Shown here piece by piece: positions 42,747-52,701 of a DNA stretch of 64,000 bases. The translations under genes were made by a program, and so were the position numbers. This DNA is from Cyclobacteriaceae bacterium (GTDB lineage: Bacteria > Bacteroidota > Bacteroidia > Cytophagales > Cyclobacteriaceae): the NCBI GenBank assembly GCA_019694875.1, contig JAIBBC010000003.1, positions 484,469-548,468 of the forward strand. Direction: 5' to 3'. The notes under the pieces are model-generated. The model had not been told where the DNA came from, searched no databases, and worked only from the letters and a program-made list of their open reading frames with translations. Position 1 is the stretch's first letter. Every line of letters begins with the position of its first letter.

Positions 42747-44206
42747 ACTTCTTTTAACTTATTAACTAATAGATCTTTGGTTGTTTTCGGATCGGCCTTT
42801 CCCTGGCTGCGCTTCATCACTTCACCCATAAACATGCCAATCAGGGCGTCTTTTCCTTTTTTAAATTGTTTCACCTCTTCGGGGAAGGCTTTCAATACTT
42901 CCTCAATAATAGGCAAAATTGAATTCTGATCGCTTTGCTGAGACAGGCCCAATTGCTCAACAAGTTGTAGTACAGGTGTTTGCGGATTTTGAACCATTGC
43001 CGGAAATAAACGTTGCGAAGCCACTGTAAAGTTCAGCTTGCCGGCATCGATCAATTCAATTATTTCAGCAAGACCTTGCGGTTTTATGGGAAACTGGTCT
43101 GCGCTTTTTTGGTTTTCGTTCAGCCACGACTTCACAGGACCCATCATCCAGTTGGCTGCGGCTTTATAATTCTTTGTATGACTGCAAACCGCATCAACGT
43201 ACAACGCAATGTCTTTTGAATCGGTGAGAACATTAGCGTCATATTCCGACAGCTTATACTCCGAAACGAACTTGTTAAAAAGTTCCTGTGGCAATGCAGG
43301 CATGGTTTGCTTAATCTGCTTCAACCATTCATCTGACACAATCACCGGACTTAAATCCGGATCAGGGAAATACCGGTAATCATTCAACTCCTCCTTTTCG
43401 CGCATGCCGAACGTTTTGTCTTTATCCGCATCGTACGTACGCGTTTCAGATACAATAGCCTCTCCTTTTTCTGCAAGTTCAATCTGCCGTTCAAGTTCAA
43501 CGTTAATCGCGCGTTGCACATTGCGGATGGAGTTCATGTTCTTGATCTCCACTTTCTTGCCAAACACAGTCGCATCTTTCAGCATGATCGAGACGTTAGC
43601 ATCGCAGCGTAACGAACCCTCCTCCATGTTACCATCGCAGATATCAAGGTAACGTACCAATTTTCTAACTTCCGTAACAAATGCCGAAGCCTCATCGGCT
43701 GTGCTCATGTCGGGCTCGGTAACAATCTCAATCAACGCAACGCCTGCACGATTCAGATCAATAAACGTATCAGGGCCGTCCGTATGGATCGACTTACCGG
43801 CATCTTCTTCCAGGTGAATGCGATTGAGCTTAACATCGCGCACAACACCATCTTTTGTTTTAATCGTTACTAACCCGCCCTTGCAAACGGGGGTGCGGTC
43901 CTGGGTGATTTGATAGCCTTTCGGCAGATCGGGATAGAAATAGTTCTTTCGGTCAAAAATATTGTGACGAGAGATCTCGGACTTACAGGCCAGGCCCATT
44001 TTGATTGCGAGCTCAAACGCACGCTTATTAAGTTTGGGTAATGTGCCCGGATGCGCCAAGGTAATTACACCAACCTGTGTATTCGGGGAAGCGCCAAAAG
44101 AGGAAGGTTCAGCACTGAAAATTTTACTGGACGTAAGCAACTGGGCATGAACCTCAAGCCCGATAACAACTCTGTACTTCTGTCTGATCTCTTCCCGCAT
44201 CGGCAT
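42743..44206 (-). CDS. gatB: Asp-tRNA(Asn)/Glu-tRNA(Gln) amidotransferase subunit B
   Basis: The 487-residue protein shows the GatB signatures: YRVVIGLEVHAQLLTSSKIF, FDRKNYFYPDLPKGYQITQ, the LEEDAGKSIH segment, NRAGVALIEIVTEPDM, EEGSLRCDANVSI and DYRYFPDPDLSPV. The C-terminal YqeY-like tail ends TKDLLVNKLKEV. It transamidates mis-acylated tRNA with GatA and GatC, which are not in the window. It is followed by the TlpA-family gene in the same operon. Confidence 0.96.
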   Translation of the reverse strand: MPMREEIRQKYRVVIGLEVHAQLLTSSKIFSAEPSSFGASPNTQVGVITLAHPGTLPKLNKRAFELAIKMGLACKSEISRHNIFDRKNYFYPDLPKGYQITQDRTPVCKGGLVTIKTKDGVVRDVKLNRIHLEEDAGKSIHTDGPDTFIDLNRAGVALIEIVTEPDMSTADEASAFVTEVRKLVRYLDICDGNMEEGSLRCDANVSIMLKDATVFGKKVEIKNMNSIRNVQRAINVELERQIELAEKGEAIVSETRTYDADKDKTFGMREKEELNDYRYFPDPDLSPVIVSDEWLKQIKQTMPALPQELFNKFVSEYKLSEYDANVLTDSKDIALYVDAVCSHTKNYKAAANWMMGPVKSWLNENQKSADQFPIKPQGLAEIIELIDAGKLNFTVASQRLFPAMVQNPQTPVLQLVEQLGLSQQSDQNSILPIIEEVLKAFPEEVKQFKKGKDALIGMFMGEVMKRSQGKADPKTTKDLLVNKLKEV

Positions 44207-44220
44207 TGGATGTACTTCCC

Positions 44221-44802
44221 TTAGTTGAGAAGTTCAGCAGGAATAAATTGTGAAAGCATCGGCTTCTGCGAATCGTCATCGATGGTAATAAACTTCCAGG
44301 ATGTTTTATCAGCAGAAGATGCAATAACAGGTTTGGTGGCTTTGATTTGAAAGAACTGTGTCTTTTCATCGTACGAAACATTACCGGCACCGAACTTGGC
44401 ATCGAAGCTTTCTTTCATTTTCTGTGTAGTGGCCTGAATTTCTTCCGGAGTTTTATCCGAGCCGAAAAGACCATTGAACTTCATTTTTATTATGTTAAAG
44501 GTTTTAAACTTCACGTAATACGTTTCACCAATTTTCTTTACTTCGCTGAACTCAGATACCTCCGGGTTACTCACTTCCAGTGTAATTGCCGGATTGTTGA
44601 GTGTCTGATTCATGACCTCCAGAAGTTGTGCTTTCGGGGCTATGTCAAAAATGCCCGGATTCAGGTAATCAAATGCTTTTTCAAAGCTCTTTTCAGCAAG
44701 CAGCTTACTATACGCATTATAGTCGTCCGTAATTCTTTTTACATCCTGACCGTATCCGTGAGTTGCAATCAGCAGCAAAAAAGCCCAAACAATCTTCTTC
44801 AT
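44221..44802 (-). CDS. Secreted hypothetical protein
   Basis: The 193-residue protein has a signal peptide (MKKIVWAFLLLIATHGYGQ). The mature part is alpha/beta with LLEVMNQTLNNPAITLEVSN and a strand pair around TYYVKFKTFNIIKMKF. It resembles small SnoaL/NTF2-like stress proteins found in Bacteroidota, but no family was firmly recognised. It ends 14 bp before gatB and begins 44 bp downstream of the alaS stop, so it may be the second gene of an alaS operon. Confidence 0.6.
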   Translation of the reverse strand: MKKIVWAFLLLIATHGYGQDVKRITDDYNAYSKLLAEKSFEKAFDYLNPGIFDIAPKAQLLEVMNQTLNNPAITLEVSNPEVSEFSEVKKIGETYYVKFKTFNIIKMKFNGLFGSDKTPEEIQATTQKMKESFDAKFGAGNVSYDEKTQFFQIKATKPVIASSADKTSWKFITIDDDSQKPMLSQFIPAELLN

Positions 44803-44846
44803 AATTTTGAGGTTTAGTTTATCAGAATATTCGTGAACCGGGCAGT

Positions 44847-47444
44847 CTAAATCAACTGCTTCGCCTTCACCAACACATTATCCAATCCGTTGAGATTCTT
44901 ACCGCCCGCGGTTGCGAAAAACGGCTGACCGCCTCCGCCACCGTCAATCTCTTTCGCCAGCTCTTTCACCATGTTGCCCGCATGGTATTTGTTCGATTTC
45001 ATCAACTCCTCCCCGATCATCACCGATACCTGAGGCTTACCATCTACATCCGCGGCCAGCACCAGCAACAAATCGCTGAACTGGTTGCGCAAGGCATAGG
45101 CTATATTCTTTAATGCATCACCGTTGGGTACTGAAATCTTCTCCACAATAAGTGAATAGCCATTATTCTTCACCGCTTTGGCAGCAAGCTGATCCTTGAT
45201 CTGGTTAGCCTTCTCCTGGTTAACCGCTTCGAGCTTTTTCTCCAACTGGTTCTTTTCTTCGATCAGATTCCGGGTAGCGGTTAACAGGTCTTTCGGATTC
45301 TTCAGCAGGTCTTTAATCTGCTCGAGCAGCTTTTGATTATCGTTTACAAACTTTTCCGCTTCATCGGCTGTGATGGCTTCAATTCTTCGAACGCCTGCCG
45401 CCACTGAACTCTCGGAAATGATCTTGAATAAACCAATCTGGCCCGTAGCCGGCACGTGCGTTCCTCCGCAAAGTTCCACCGAGAACTTTGGATCGAATGT
45501 GATCACACGAACAAAATCGCCATATTTTTCACCGAAAAGCGCCATCGCGCCCAGCTTCTTTGCTTCTTCAATCGGCACATTCCGCTTTTCATCCAGACGG
45601 ATATTTTCGCGGATTTTGCGATTCACAATGTCTTCCACTTTCTGAAGTTCATCGGTTGTCATCGCAGCAAAATGCGAGAAGTCGAAGCGAAGAACTTTAT
45701 CGTTCACCAATGAACCTTTCTGCTCAACATGCTTACCCAGAACTTGTCGCAACGCAGCATGAAGCAAATGCGTAGCCGAGTGATTGTCCATACTCAACTG
45801 GCGCTTGCTCCCGTCAACCACTGCATTGAAATTCGCATTCAGATTTTCAGGAAGTGCATCGGTAAAGTGAACAATCAGTTCGTTCTCTTTTTTGGTATCG
45901 GTAATGTAAATCTTCTCGTTCGCGCTTTCGATGAATCCTGTGTCGCCCACCTGACCCCCGCTTTCAGCATAGAACGGGGTTTTATCAAACACCAGCTGGA
46001 AAAGTTCTTTGTTCTTTTGCTTCAGCCTGCGGTATTTAACAATCTTCACTTCGGATTCAAGATTATCATACCCGATAAACTCTGTCTTAACATCCTTCCC
46101 GACAGCAACCCAGTCGCCCGTTTCCTTGCTAGCATCAGCTTTGGAGCGGTTCTTCTGTTTTTCCATTTCTGTTTTGAAACCTGCTTCATCAACAGAAAAG
46201 CCACGTTCGCGCGCAATCAATGATGTCAAATCAAGCGGAAAGCCGAATGTATCATACAACTCAAACGCCTGTTCACCCGAAATCGACTGCAAACCTTCGA
46301 TGCGTTTCAATCCACGCTCGAGTGTTCTTAAAAATGATACTTCCTCTTCGAAGATCACTTTCCCAACGTAATCTCTTTGAGATTCAAGTTCCGGGAAAAC
46401 ATTCTTCAATTGATTTGCAAGAACCGGAACAAGCTTGTGCATGAACGGCTCTTTGAAATTTAAAAAAGTGAAGCCGTACCGAACCGCGCGTCTTAAAATC
46501 CTGCGGATTACGTACCCTGCTCCCGTGTTGGAGGGAAGTTGTCCATCACAAATTGCAAACGAAACTGCGCGGATATGATCGGCCATTACCCGCAAGGCAA
46601 TGTCGGTTTTTTCGTCCTGCTTGTATTTTACGCCTGCTGCCTCTGCAATGAAATTGATGAGCGGAGAAAATACATCCGTATCGTAGTTGGAGGTTTTCTT
46701 CTGAATGGCCATGCACAGGCGTTCGAAACCCATCCCGGTATCCACATGCTGTGCGGGTAACTTTTCAAGCGACCCATCAGCTTTGCGGTTGAATTCCATG
46801 AACACGAGGTTCCAGATTTCCACCACCTGCGGATGATCGCTGTTGACCAAGTCACGGCCCGATTTCTTTTTGATCTCTTCGTCCGGGCGCAAGTCGATAT
46901 GAATCTCCGAGCACGGGCCGCACGGACCGGTATCGCCCATCTCCCAAAAGTTATCTTTCTTGTTTCCGTGAAGGATGTGATCTTCTGATGTAAAAGCTTT
47001 CCACAGTTCTTTTGCTTCTTCATCCACCGGAAGGTTATCACCTTTATCTCCGCCAAAAACAGTTACATATAATTTGTCTTTCGGAAGCTTATACACTTCG
47101 GTAAGTAATTCCCACGCCCAGGCAATTGCATCTTTCTTGAAATAATCGCCAAAGCTCCAGTTGCCAAGCATCTCGAACATCGTGTGATGGTAGGTATCGA
47201 TACCTACTTCTTCGAGGTCGTTATGTTTTCCGCTTACGCGAAGACACTTTTGTGTATCGGCAATGCGGTTTGCTTTCGGTGTTGCGTTACCCAGGAAGTA
47301 ATCCTTGAATTGAACCATTCCCGAGTTGGTGAAAAGCAGTGTGGGATCGTTCTTCAGCACAAGCGGGGCCGAGGGCACAATCTGGTGTCCTTTCTTCTCA
47401 AAAAACTCTAAAAACAACCTCCGTATCTCAGCCGATTCCATCAA
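44847..47444 (-). CDS. alaS: Alanyl-tRNA synthetase
   Basis: The 865-residue protein is full length. Class II core: [16 protein letters not shown], the motif 2 region [19 protein letters not shown], and GMGFERL. Editing domain with the zinc/hydrolysis histidines in [13 protein letters not shown] and [13 protein letters not shown]-terminal oligomerisation/tRNA-binding domain ends with the glycine-rich [16 protein letters not shown]. The start is ATG ATG GAA. It is divergent from the M23 peptidase pair. Confidence 0.98.
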   Translation of the reverse strand: MMESAEIRRLFLEFFEKKGHQIVPSAPLVLKNDPTLLFTNSGMVQFKDYFLGNATPKANRIADTQKCLRVSGKHNDLEEVGIDTYHHTMFEMLGNWSFGDYFKKDAIAWAWELLTEVYKLPKDKLYVTVFGGDKGDNLPVDEEAKELWKAFTSEDHILHGNKKDNFWEMGDTGPCGPCSEIHIDLRPDEEIKKKSGRDLVNSDHPQVVEIWNLVFMEFNRKADGSLEKLPAQHVDTGMGFERLCMAIQKKTSNYDTDVFSPLINFIAEAAGVKYKQDEKTDIALRVMADHIRAVSFAICDGQLPSNTGAGYVIRRILRRAVRYGFTFLNFKEPFMHKLVPVLANQLKNVFPELESQRDYVGKVIFEEEVSFLRTLERGLKRIEGLQSISGEQAFELYDTFGFPLDLTSLIARERGFSVDEAGFKTEMEKQKNRSKADASKETGDWVAVGKDVKTEFIGYDNLESEVKIVKYRRLKQKNKELFQLVFDKTPFYAESGGQVGDTGFIESANEKIYITDTKKENELIVHFTDALPENLNANFNAVVDGSKRQLSMDNHSATHLLHAALRQVLGKHVEQKGSLVNDKVLRFDFSHFAAMTTDELQKVEDIVNRKIRENIRLDEKRNVPIEEAKKLGAMALFGEKYGDFVRVITFDPKFSVELCGGTHVPATGQIGLFKIISESSVAAGVRRIEAITADEAEKFVNDNQKLLEQIKDLLKNPKDLLTATRNLIEEKNQLEKKLEAVNQEKANQIKDQLAAKAVKNNGYSLIVEKISVPNGDALKNIAYALRNQFSDLLLVLAADVDGKPQVSVMIGEELMKSNKYHAGNMVKELAKEIDGGGGGQPFFATAGGKNLNGLDNVLVKAKQLI

Positions 47445-47587
47445 TCTCGCAACTTTATATTTTTCCTGATTTTTACTACCTTTACCCTTCGTTCAATAGT
47501 GGTAGCTATCGAACAGGGATGAACGGGCAAAAATAACTGTCCAAGGGGTGAGATTTCGCAGATTTCGCAGATTTTTTTAAACCTAGC

Positions 47588-48556
47588 ATGGGCCTATCGA
47601 AGTACTACTACAATCCTGAAACGTGTCGTTACGAACCTAAAAAAACTGCTTACGGTAGTTTGCTTGGCTATGCCATTCTGTTCGCAGCTTCCACGTTCGT
47701 GATCTTCGCGGGCATCCTCTTCCTGCACAGCCGATTATTTCTCACCGAACGCGGAAAGCAGTTAAAGAAAGAGAATAAAGCGATGGAGAAATATTACGCA
47801 TCGCTTCAACAAGAGACGCAGGCTCTTGAAACCTCAATTGGAGAACTGAAAGACAAGAATGCTTCTTTGCATGTTAAGTTGTTTGAGTCGCCTCTTGAAC
47901 AAGAGCAGGCGGTTGCTTCACCCAAAGCTGATTTGCTTCTCGCAGACACTGAGACGTTCCGTGAAGAACTCGAAAATCTGGAGACCACCGCATCGTCTAT
48001 CAAGCGAACTGCTGTCAGTCACAATGCAGAAATCGCCAGCTACTCAATCCGTGAACACGATAAGGTGTTTCTGCTTTCAGTTCCGTCAATTCAGCCGTTA
48101 AAAATTTCAGAAGATACCAAGCTCGTCTCAGGTTTCGGCATGCGCATCAACCCGTTTCACAAAGGCAATTATCAGCATCCGGGTGTTGATTTCACCGCTG
48201 CACGCGGAACGGAGGTACTGGCCACTGCCAACGGCCGGGTGATCCGCGCAGTTAAAGGCTCAACGCTTCAGGCCGGCTATGGCAATTATGTTGACATAGA
48301 GCACAGCAATGGACTTACAACCCGGTATGCACACCTCGATGAGGTTACAGTAAAAGTCGGACAAAATGTGCGCAAAGGTATTACCATCGGCACGGTCGGA
48401 ATGAGCGGTGGATCCGTTGCACCGCATGTGCATTATGAAATCATTCGTAACAATACACAAGTTGATCCGTTGCCATACATGCTCGAAGGCCTGAGCAGCG
48501 ATCAGCATACTGAATTACAGAAGCTTGGCGCTAAAATGAACCAATCGCTCGATTAA
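47588..48556 (+). CDS. M23 metallopeptidase (murein endopeptidase-like), first of a tandem pair
   Basis: The 322-residue protein starts MGLSKYYYNPETCRYEPKK, a cytoplasmic leader. A single membrane helix (about 25-50) and a coiled coil (KQLKKENKAMEKYYASLQ) follow, then an M23 LytM domain. That domain has G-x-R (SGFGMRINPFH), H-x3-D (HPGVDFTAARGTEV) and H-x-H (HVHYEI). All zinc and catalytic residues are present, so it may cut peptidoglycan cross-links. The neighbour 3 bp downstream has the same layout. In the leader DNA just upstream (47552-47578) a 9-bp unit GATTTCGCA is repeated. Confidence 0.92.
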   Translation: MGLSKYYYNPETCRYEPKKTAYGSLLGYAILFAASTFVIFAGILFLHSRLFLTERGKQLKKENKAMEKYYASLQQETQALETSIGELKDKNASLHVKLFESPLEQEQAVASPKADLLLADTETFREELENLETTASSIKRTAVSHNAEIASYSIREHDKVFLLSVPSIQPLKISEDTKLVSGFGMRINPFHKGNYQHPGVDFTAARGTEVLATANGRVIRAVKGSTLQAGYGNYVDIEHSNGLTTRYAHLDEVTVKVGQNVRKGITIGTVGMSGGSVAPHVHYEIIRNNTQVDPLPYMLEGLSSDQHTELQKLGAKMNQSLD

Positions 48557-48558
48557 GC

Positions 48559-49524
48559 GTGAGAAAGAGGACGTTCATATATAACCCTGAAACCTGCCAG
48601 TACGAACCCGTATTTGTCTCGGGCAATCAGTTTATGCGCAAGGTGGGAATCTTCCTCGCGTTTTCGCTCGTTGCTGCACTTGCGCTCTTCTTCTGGTACA
48701 TTAACAACTTCACACCGATCGGTGAGCAATATCTTGAGGACGAAAACTTTACGCTTCGCGCAGAATGGAAACAGATCGAGGAGCACATCGCACAAGCCAA
48801 CCACAACCTGGACGAATTGATCAGCCAGGACGACCACAATTACCGCGTTATTCTTGACCTTCAGCCACTTAGCCCGAATGAACGCTATGCCGGTACCGGT
48901 GGTGCGAAGCCTCCCTACTTTGATGAAGTTCAGCAATACACATTGATTGCTGCTACCTACAAGCGTTTTGAAAAATTGAAGCATCAGCTTGATGTTGAGC
49001 AGCAGTCGTACGAAGAGCTGAGCAAAACAGCTGACCGCAAGCTGGCGATGTGGGCATCACGGCCTGCAATTCAGCCGATCGACAACAAAGACCTGACAAG
49101 ACTTCACACCATTTTCGGAATGCGCTTCCATCCCCTGCTGGGATATGTTCGTCCGCATAAAGGATTGGATTTCACGGCTCCGCATGGTACGCCTGTTTAC
49201 GCAACGGGTGACGGACGCGTGGACAACTCATATTATTCATCGAGCTACGGTAATGTAATTTACCTGAACCACGGCTTCGGGTTTGAAACGCGGTATGCGC
49301 ATTTGTCGAAGTACATTGTGCAGCCGGGCGACAAAGTGAAACGCGGCCAAATCATTGGCTACGTAGGAAATACCGGTACGTCTGTATCCGACCACCTTCA
49401 CTACGAAGTGCTCTTCCAGGGCGAGCATATCAACCCGATTAACTTCTTCCAGCGCGATTTAAGCAACCAGGAGTACGAGAAATTGATCGTACAGGGCGAG
49501 AAGGAGATCATATCACTGGATTAA
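48559..49524 (+). CDS. M23 metallopeptidase, second of a tandem pair
   Basis: The 321-residue protein has a GTG start, 3 bp after its paralogue. The N-terminus reads RTFIYNPETCQYEPVF, again followed by one membrane helix (about 29-50) and a coiled coil. The LytM domain has FGMRFHPLLG, HKGLDFTAPHGTPV and DHLHYEV, so the zinc site is complete. Both proteins share the YNPETCxYEP leader but diverge strongly elsewhere, which suggests an old duplication with partner-specific roles, possibly as a heterodimer. Confidence 0.92.
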   Translation: MRKRTFIYNPETCQYEPVFVSGNQFMRKVGIFLAFSLVAALALFFWYINNFTPIGEQYLEDENFTLRAEWKQIEEHIAQANHNLDELISQDDHNYRVILDLQPLSPNERYAGTGGAKPPYFDEVQQYTLIAATYKRFEKLKHQLDVEQQSYEELSKTADRKLAMWASRPAIQPIDNKDLTRLHTIFGMRFHPLLGYVRPHKGLDFTAPHGTPVYATGDGRVDNSYYSSSYGNVIYLNHGFGFETRYAHLSKYIVQPGDKVKRGQIIGYVGNTGTSVSDHLHYEVLFQGEHINPINFFQRDLSNQEYEKLIVQGEKEIISLD

Positions 49525-49537
49525 TTACCTTTGTTCC

Positions 49538-49711
49538 ATGGTTATGGTGTTGAAAAAAGGGTCAGACAAGAAATCCATTCAAGCCGTCTTGAAGAAGGTT
49601 ATAAAAAAATCTTCCAAAACAGGGCTGAGAGCATCTCAATACGCAGGAACGGTTAAGTTCAAAGAAGATGGCTTAACCCTACAAAAGCGCTGGAGAGATG
49701 AGTGGGAATAA
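49538..49711 (+). CDS. Short antitoxin-like protein upstream of PIN toxin
   Basis: The 57-residue protein is lysine-rich and reads MVMVLKKGSDKKSIQAVLKK, then VIKKSSKTGLRASQYAG, TVKFKEDGLTLQKRWRDEWE. The stop lies within the PIN gene start (14-bp overlap), the typical antitoxin-toxin coupling. The N-terminus lacks a clear AbrB or Phd motif; the C-terminal KRWRDEWE is the sort of tail that inserts into a PIN domain. The call rests on position and size. Confidence 0.7.
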   Translation: MVMVLKKGSDKKSIQAVLKKVIKKSSKTGLRASQYAGTVKFKEDGLTLQKRWRDEWE

Positions 49712-50072
49712 TCTGTTCATCGACACGAATATCGTCATCTACTTCCTCTCCGGAGACGATACCCTAACCGAGCTCCTGGAAGGAAAATCAATTTTCATCT
49801 CTGTTATCACAAAACTCGAACTCCTGAGTTACGGTGAATTATCTTCGCGTGACCAGCAGCGACTCGAGAAGTTCCTTGACGAATGTTCTATTGTTGATCT
49901 CAACACGAACGTGCAACAAACTGCCGTTAACATCCGAAAGAAATATAAATTAAAGCTTCCTGACAGCATCATCGTGGCAAGTGCACAATATGTTGACTTG
50001 CCATTAATTTCTGCCGACAAATCTCTCCGGTCCATACAAGAAGGTTCAATAATCTACTACGAGAAAAAATAA
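49698..50072 (+). CDS. PIN-domain ribonuclease toxin (VapC-like)
   Basis: The 124-residue protein has the PIN acidic residues in order: Asp in LFIDTNIVIYFLSGDD, Glu in VITKLELLSYGEL, Asp in LKLPDSIIVASAQY, and Asp in LPLISADKSLRSI. These coordinate the metal that cleaves RNA, often tRNA. It pairs with the short antitoxin that overlaps its start. The stop overlaps the CapA gene start by 1 base, so CapA may be read through from this module's promoter. Confidence 0.88.
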   Translation: MSGNNLFIDTNIVIYFLSGDDTLTELLEGKSIFISVITKLELLSYGELSSRDQQRLEKFLDECSIVDLNTNVQQTAVNIRKKYKLKLPDSIIVASAQYVDLPLISADKSLRSIQEGSIIYYEKK

Positions 50073-51121
50073 TGAAGTTACTTTCCAGCGTTCTGCTTTC
50101 AACAATTATATCCTTTGCTTTTGGTCAGAAAAAAGACACGATCACCGTCATCGGTGTGGGTGATATCATGATGGGAAGCAATTATCCCCAACCGGTACTG
50201 CCTCCCAATGATGGCGAATTCCTGATGAAAGAAGTAGCACACATCCTTTGCGATGCAGACGTTACGTTTGGCAATCTGGAGGGAACGCTTTTGAATGAAG
50301 GCGGCAATGTTAAGACCTGCAAGGATCCGAAGATTTGCTATGCGTTTCGCAGTCCGGAAAAGTATGCGAAAAACCTGGTGAATGCCGGGTTTGATGTGAT
50401 GAGCATTGCTAATAATCACGCGGGGGATTTCGGTGATACCTGCCGCAGAAGCACGATCAAAACTCTGGACGCTGCGGGGTTGTACCACACAGGGCAACTG
50501 CCAAGACGCTATGTCACATTCGAGAAGGAGGGGATCAAATACGGAGTTGCGGCTTTCTCACCTAACAGCAATTGCATTAGCGTAAATCATATCCAGGAGG
50601 CCAGGGCAATTGTTCAGGAACTCGACACAATGGTAGACATTGTAATTGTTTCATTTCATGGAGGGGCTGAAGGCGGTGAATATCAGCATGTTCCGCGCAA
50701 GCATGAGATCTTTCACGGAGAAGACCGCGGGGATGTTTACAAGTTTGCCCATACCCTGATTGATGCGGGGGCTGATATTATTTTTGGTCACGGTCCACAC
50801 GTTACCCGCGCGGTGGAAGTTTATAAAAACCGGTTCATCGCCTACAGCCTTGGCAATTTTTGCACCTACGGGGGCATTAACGTAGCCGGCATTAATGGCT
50901 GGGCGCCCATTATTAAAGTGTACACCAATCCGAAAGGCAATTTCATCAAAGCCCGGATCACACCCACGTACCAAATAGCTCGCGACAGGGTTAAAATAGA
51001 CACTGCTAACCGCGTGATTACCAAGATTCAAGAGCTCACAAAAAAAGATTTCCCTGAAGTGCCCGTGCGCATTGATGATAATGGATTAATTACTTACCTT
51101 GCTCGACAAGATGGCTTATAA
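50072..51121 (+). CDS. CapA/PgsA-family calcineurin-like capsule-associated protein
   Basis: The 349-residue protein has a signal peptide (MKLLSSVLLSTIISFAFGQ). CapA motifs are VIGVGDIMMGSN, the metal strands TFGNLEGTLLNEGG and SIANNHAGDFGDT, VSFHGGAEGGEYQHVP and GADIIFGHGPHVT. Family members help make or release poly-gamma-glutamate; no CapB or CapC is present, so the substrate is open. It follows the PIN toxin at 1-bp overlap and overlaps the MerR-family gene by 11 bp. Confidence 0.85.
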   Translation: MKLLSSVLLSTIISFAFGQKKDTITVIGVGDIMMGSNYPQPVLPPNDGEFLMKEVAHILCDADVTFGNLEGTLLNEGGNVKTCKDPKICYAFRSPEKYAKNLVNAGFDVMSIANNHAGDFGDTCRRSTIKTLDAAGLYHTGQLPRRYVTFEKEGIKYGVAAFSPNSNCISVNHIQEARAIVQELDTMVDIVIVSFHGGAEGGEYQHVPRKHEIFHGEDRGDVYKFAHTLIDAGADIIFGHGPHVTRAVEVYKNRFIAYSLGNFCTYGGINVAGINGWAPIIKVYTNPKGNFIKARITPTYQIARDRVKIDTANRVITKIQELTKKDFPEVPVRIDDNGLITYLARQDGL

Positions 51122-51449
51122 GGAAAAAGAAATCGAAAAACTCTACTACTCCATCGGGGAAGTAGCAGAACAGTTCAATGTAGCTCCTTCCTTGATCCGT
51201 TTTTGGGAGTCGGAGTTCGATCTTATCAAGCCAAAGAAGAATCGCAAAGGCAATCGCCAGTTTACCAGGGAAGACATCGATAACGTAAGAACCATTTATC
51301 ACCTGGTAAAAGAAAAAGGGTTTACCTTGCAGGGTGCAAAAGAGATGCTTCGCAACTCCGACAACTCGGTAAAAGACAAAATTGAGTTGATCGACTCACT
51401 GAAAAACGTCCGCAGATTCCTCGTTGAGTTGCGCGACAAAATCAACTAG
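51111..51449 (+). CDS. MerR-family transcriptional regulator
   Basis: The protein has 112 residues from ATG 51111 (the TTG at 51099 is ignored), starting inside the end of the CapA gene. The winged helix-turn-helix is YYSIGEVAEQFNVAPSLIRF, then WESEFDLIKPKKNRKGNRQF. The C-terminal helix is short, without the cysteines of metal sensors, so the ligand is not evident. This type is common in Bacteroidota beside a peptidase or DprA gene. The overlap suggests it is produced with CapA. Confidence 0.9.
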   Translation: MAYKEKEIEKLYYSIGEVAEQFNVAPSLIRFWESEFDLIKPKKNRKGNRQFTREDIDNVRTIYHLVKEKGFTLQGAKEMLRNSDNSVKDKIELIDSLKNVRRFLVELRDKIN

Positions 51450-51457
51450 CCAGTTTT

Positions 51458-51577
51458 TTAACGATTTAACAGATTTTCTCGGTTGATAATTTCAACCTTG
51501 ACAAGTTCTGTCGCACTCTCCACGTTGGTTTCCGGAGCAGCGTGCAATTGAATACCTTCATTGAAGAATTGTTTCAT
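51458..51577 (-). CDS. Possible small ORF opposite the merR-dprA spacer
   Basis: A 39-residue minus-strand frame (MKQFFNEGIQLHAAPETN..., ending NLLNR) fills most of the spacer between the MerR-family gene and dprA. No ribosome-binding site was seen and no family is recognised. It may be chance. Confidence 0.2.
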   Translation of the reverse strand: MKQFFNEGIQLHAAPETNVESATELVKVEIINRENLLNR

Positions 51578-51597
51578 CGTTAAATGAATTAGTTGCA

Positions 51598-52701
51598 TTG
51601 GATCAAAACCGACTCTCCCTCCTCGCGTTGCATTTTATTGATGGTGTTGGCGACTACGTTGTAAAACAGGTAGTCAGTTATACCGGCTCGGCCGAAAAAG
51701 TATTTAAAACTCCGAAAGGAAAGTTAATGCAGATTCCCGGAGTGGGCGAAGTAACGGCACAAGCCATTTTAAACGGCAAGCCATTCGAACGTGCGGAGAA
51801 AGAACTCCGGAAGGCCGAGAAAGAATCAGTTGAACTGGTCTTTTATATGGATAAAAAATATCCATCGCGACTAAAGAACATTCCGGATGCACCTTCTATA
51901 CTTTATCTGAAAGGAACCATCGATTTCGAAAATCCACGAACAGTTGCTATTGTGGGAACACGGCAGGCAACTGAGTATGGCAAAGAGCGCGTTGAAGAAA
52001 TTGTGCGGGACCTTGCGTCTCATCAGCCATTGATTGTAAGCGGCCTGGCCTACGGAATCGACATTCACGCCCATAAACAGGCGGTGAAACACGGGCTTCC
52101 AACGGTTGGCGTGATGGGCAGCGGTATGGACAGGATTTACCCTTCAGCACATAAAGAAACAGCAAAAAAGATGTTTGAGCTGGGCGGCTTACTCACAGAA
52201 AGTCCGTTCGGCACGAAACCCGATGCACATAATTTCCCGCAGCGTAACCGAATCATTGCCGGACTTTGCGATGCACTCCTCGTTATTGAAGCCGCAGAAA
52301 AAGGAGGAGCGTTAATAACTGCAGAGATTGCCAATAGTTATAACAAAGATGTTTTTGCGTGCCCCGGAAGCGTGGGTGAAACCTATTCAGCCGGTTGTAA
52401 CAACCTGATCAAATCGAATAAGGCAAACCTGCTGACGTCCGTAAAAGATATTGAGTACATCATGGGCTGGGATGCCGCCAAACCACAAAAGAAAAAGGTA
52501 TCAGTCGCTCTGGACGGATATGATGCGAACGAGCAAACGGTACTGAAAGTGATGATCGATAAAAAAGCGAACGTCCTGATCGATGAGCTGAGTTGGAAAT
52601 CAAACCTTCCGGTGAGTCAGCTTGCATCTGTTTTACTGGGCCTTGAGTTTAAAGGAGTTGTGAAGTCGATGCCCGGAAAGCAGTATTCGCTGGCGGGTTA
52701 A
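51598..52701 (+). CDS. dprA: DNA processing protein DprA
   Basis: The 367-residue protein has a TTG start; no in-frame ATG lies near. A helix-hairpin-helix N-terminus (IPGVGEVTAQAIL) precedes the Rossmann-like core: RTVAIVGTRQATEYG, SGLAYGIDIHAHKQA, GVMGSGMDRIYP, NFPQRNRIIAGL and GGALITAEIANSY. A winged-helix DML1 domain closes the protein. DprA loads RecA on incoming single-stranded DNA, so natural competence is possible. A seven-copy ATTRGGG repeat follows its stop. Confidence 0.95.
   Translation: MDQNRLSLLALHFIDGVGDYVVKQVVSYTGSAEKVFKTPKGKLMQIPGVGEVTAQAILNGKPFERAEKELRKAEKESVELVFYMDKKYPSRLKNIPDAPSILYLKGTIDFENPRTVAIVGTRQATEYGKERVEEIVRDLASHQPLIVSGLAYGIDIHAHKQAVKHGLPTVGVMGSGMDRIYPSAHKETAKKMFELGGLLTESPFGTKPDAHNFPQRNRIIAGLCDALLVIEAAEKGGALITAEIANSYNKDVFACPGSVGETYSAGCNNLIKSNKANLLTSVKDIEYIMGWDAAKPQKKKVSVALDGYDANEQTVLKVMIDKKANVLIDELSWKSNLPVSQLASVLLGLEFKGVVKSMPGKQYSLAG

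Noticed and set aside
47552-47578. Nine-bp GATTTCGCA repeat before the first M23 gene as a regulatory array
   Set aside because: Only two full copies plus a partial one, with no dyad or link to a regulator.
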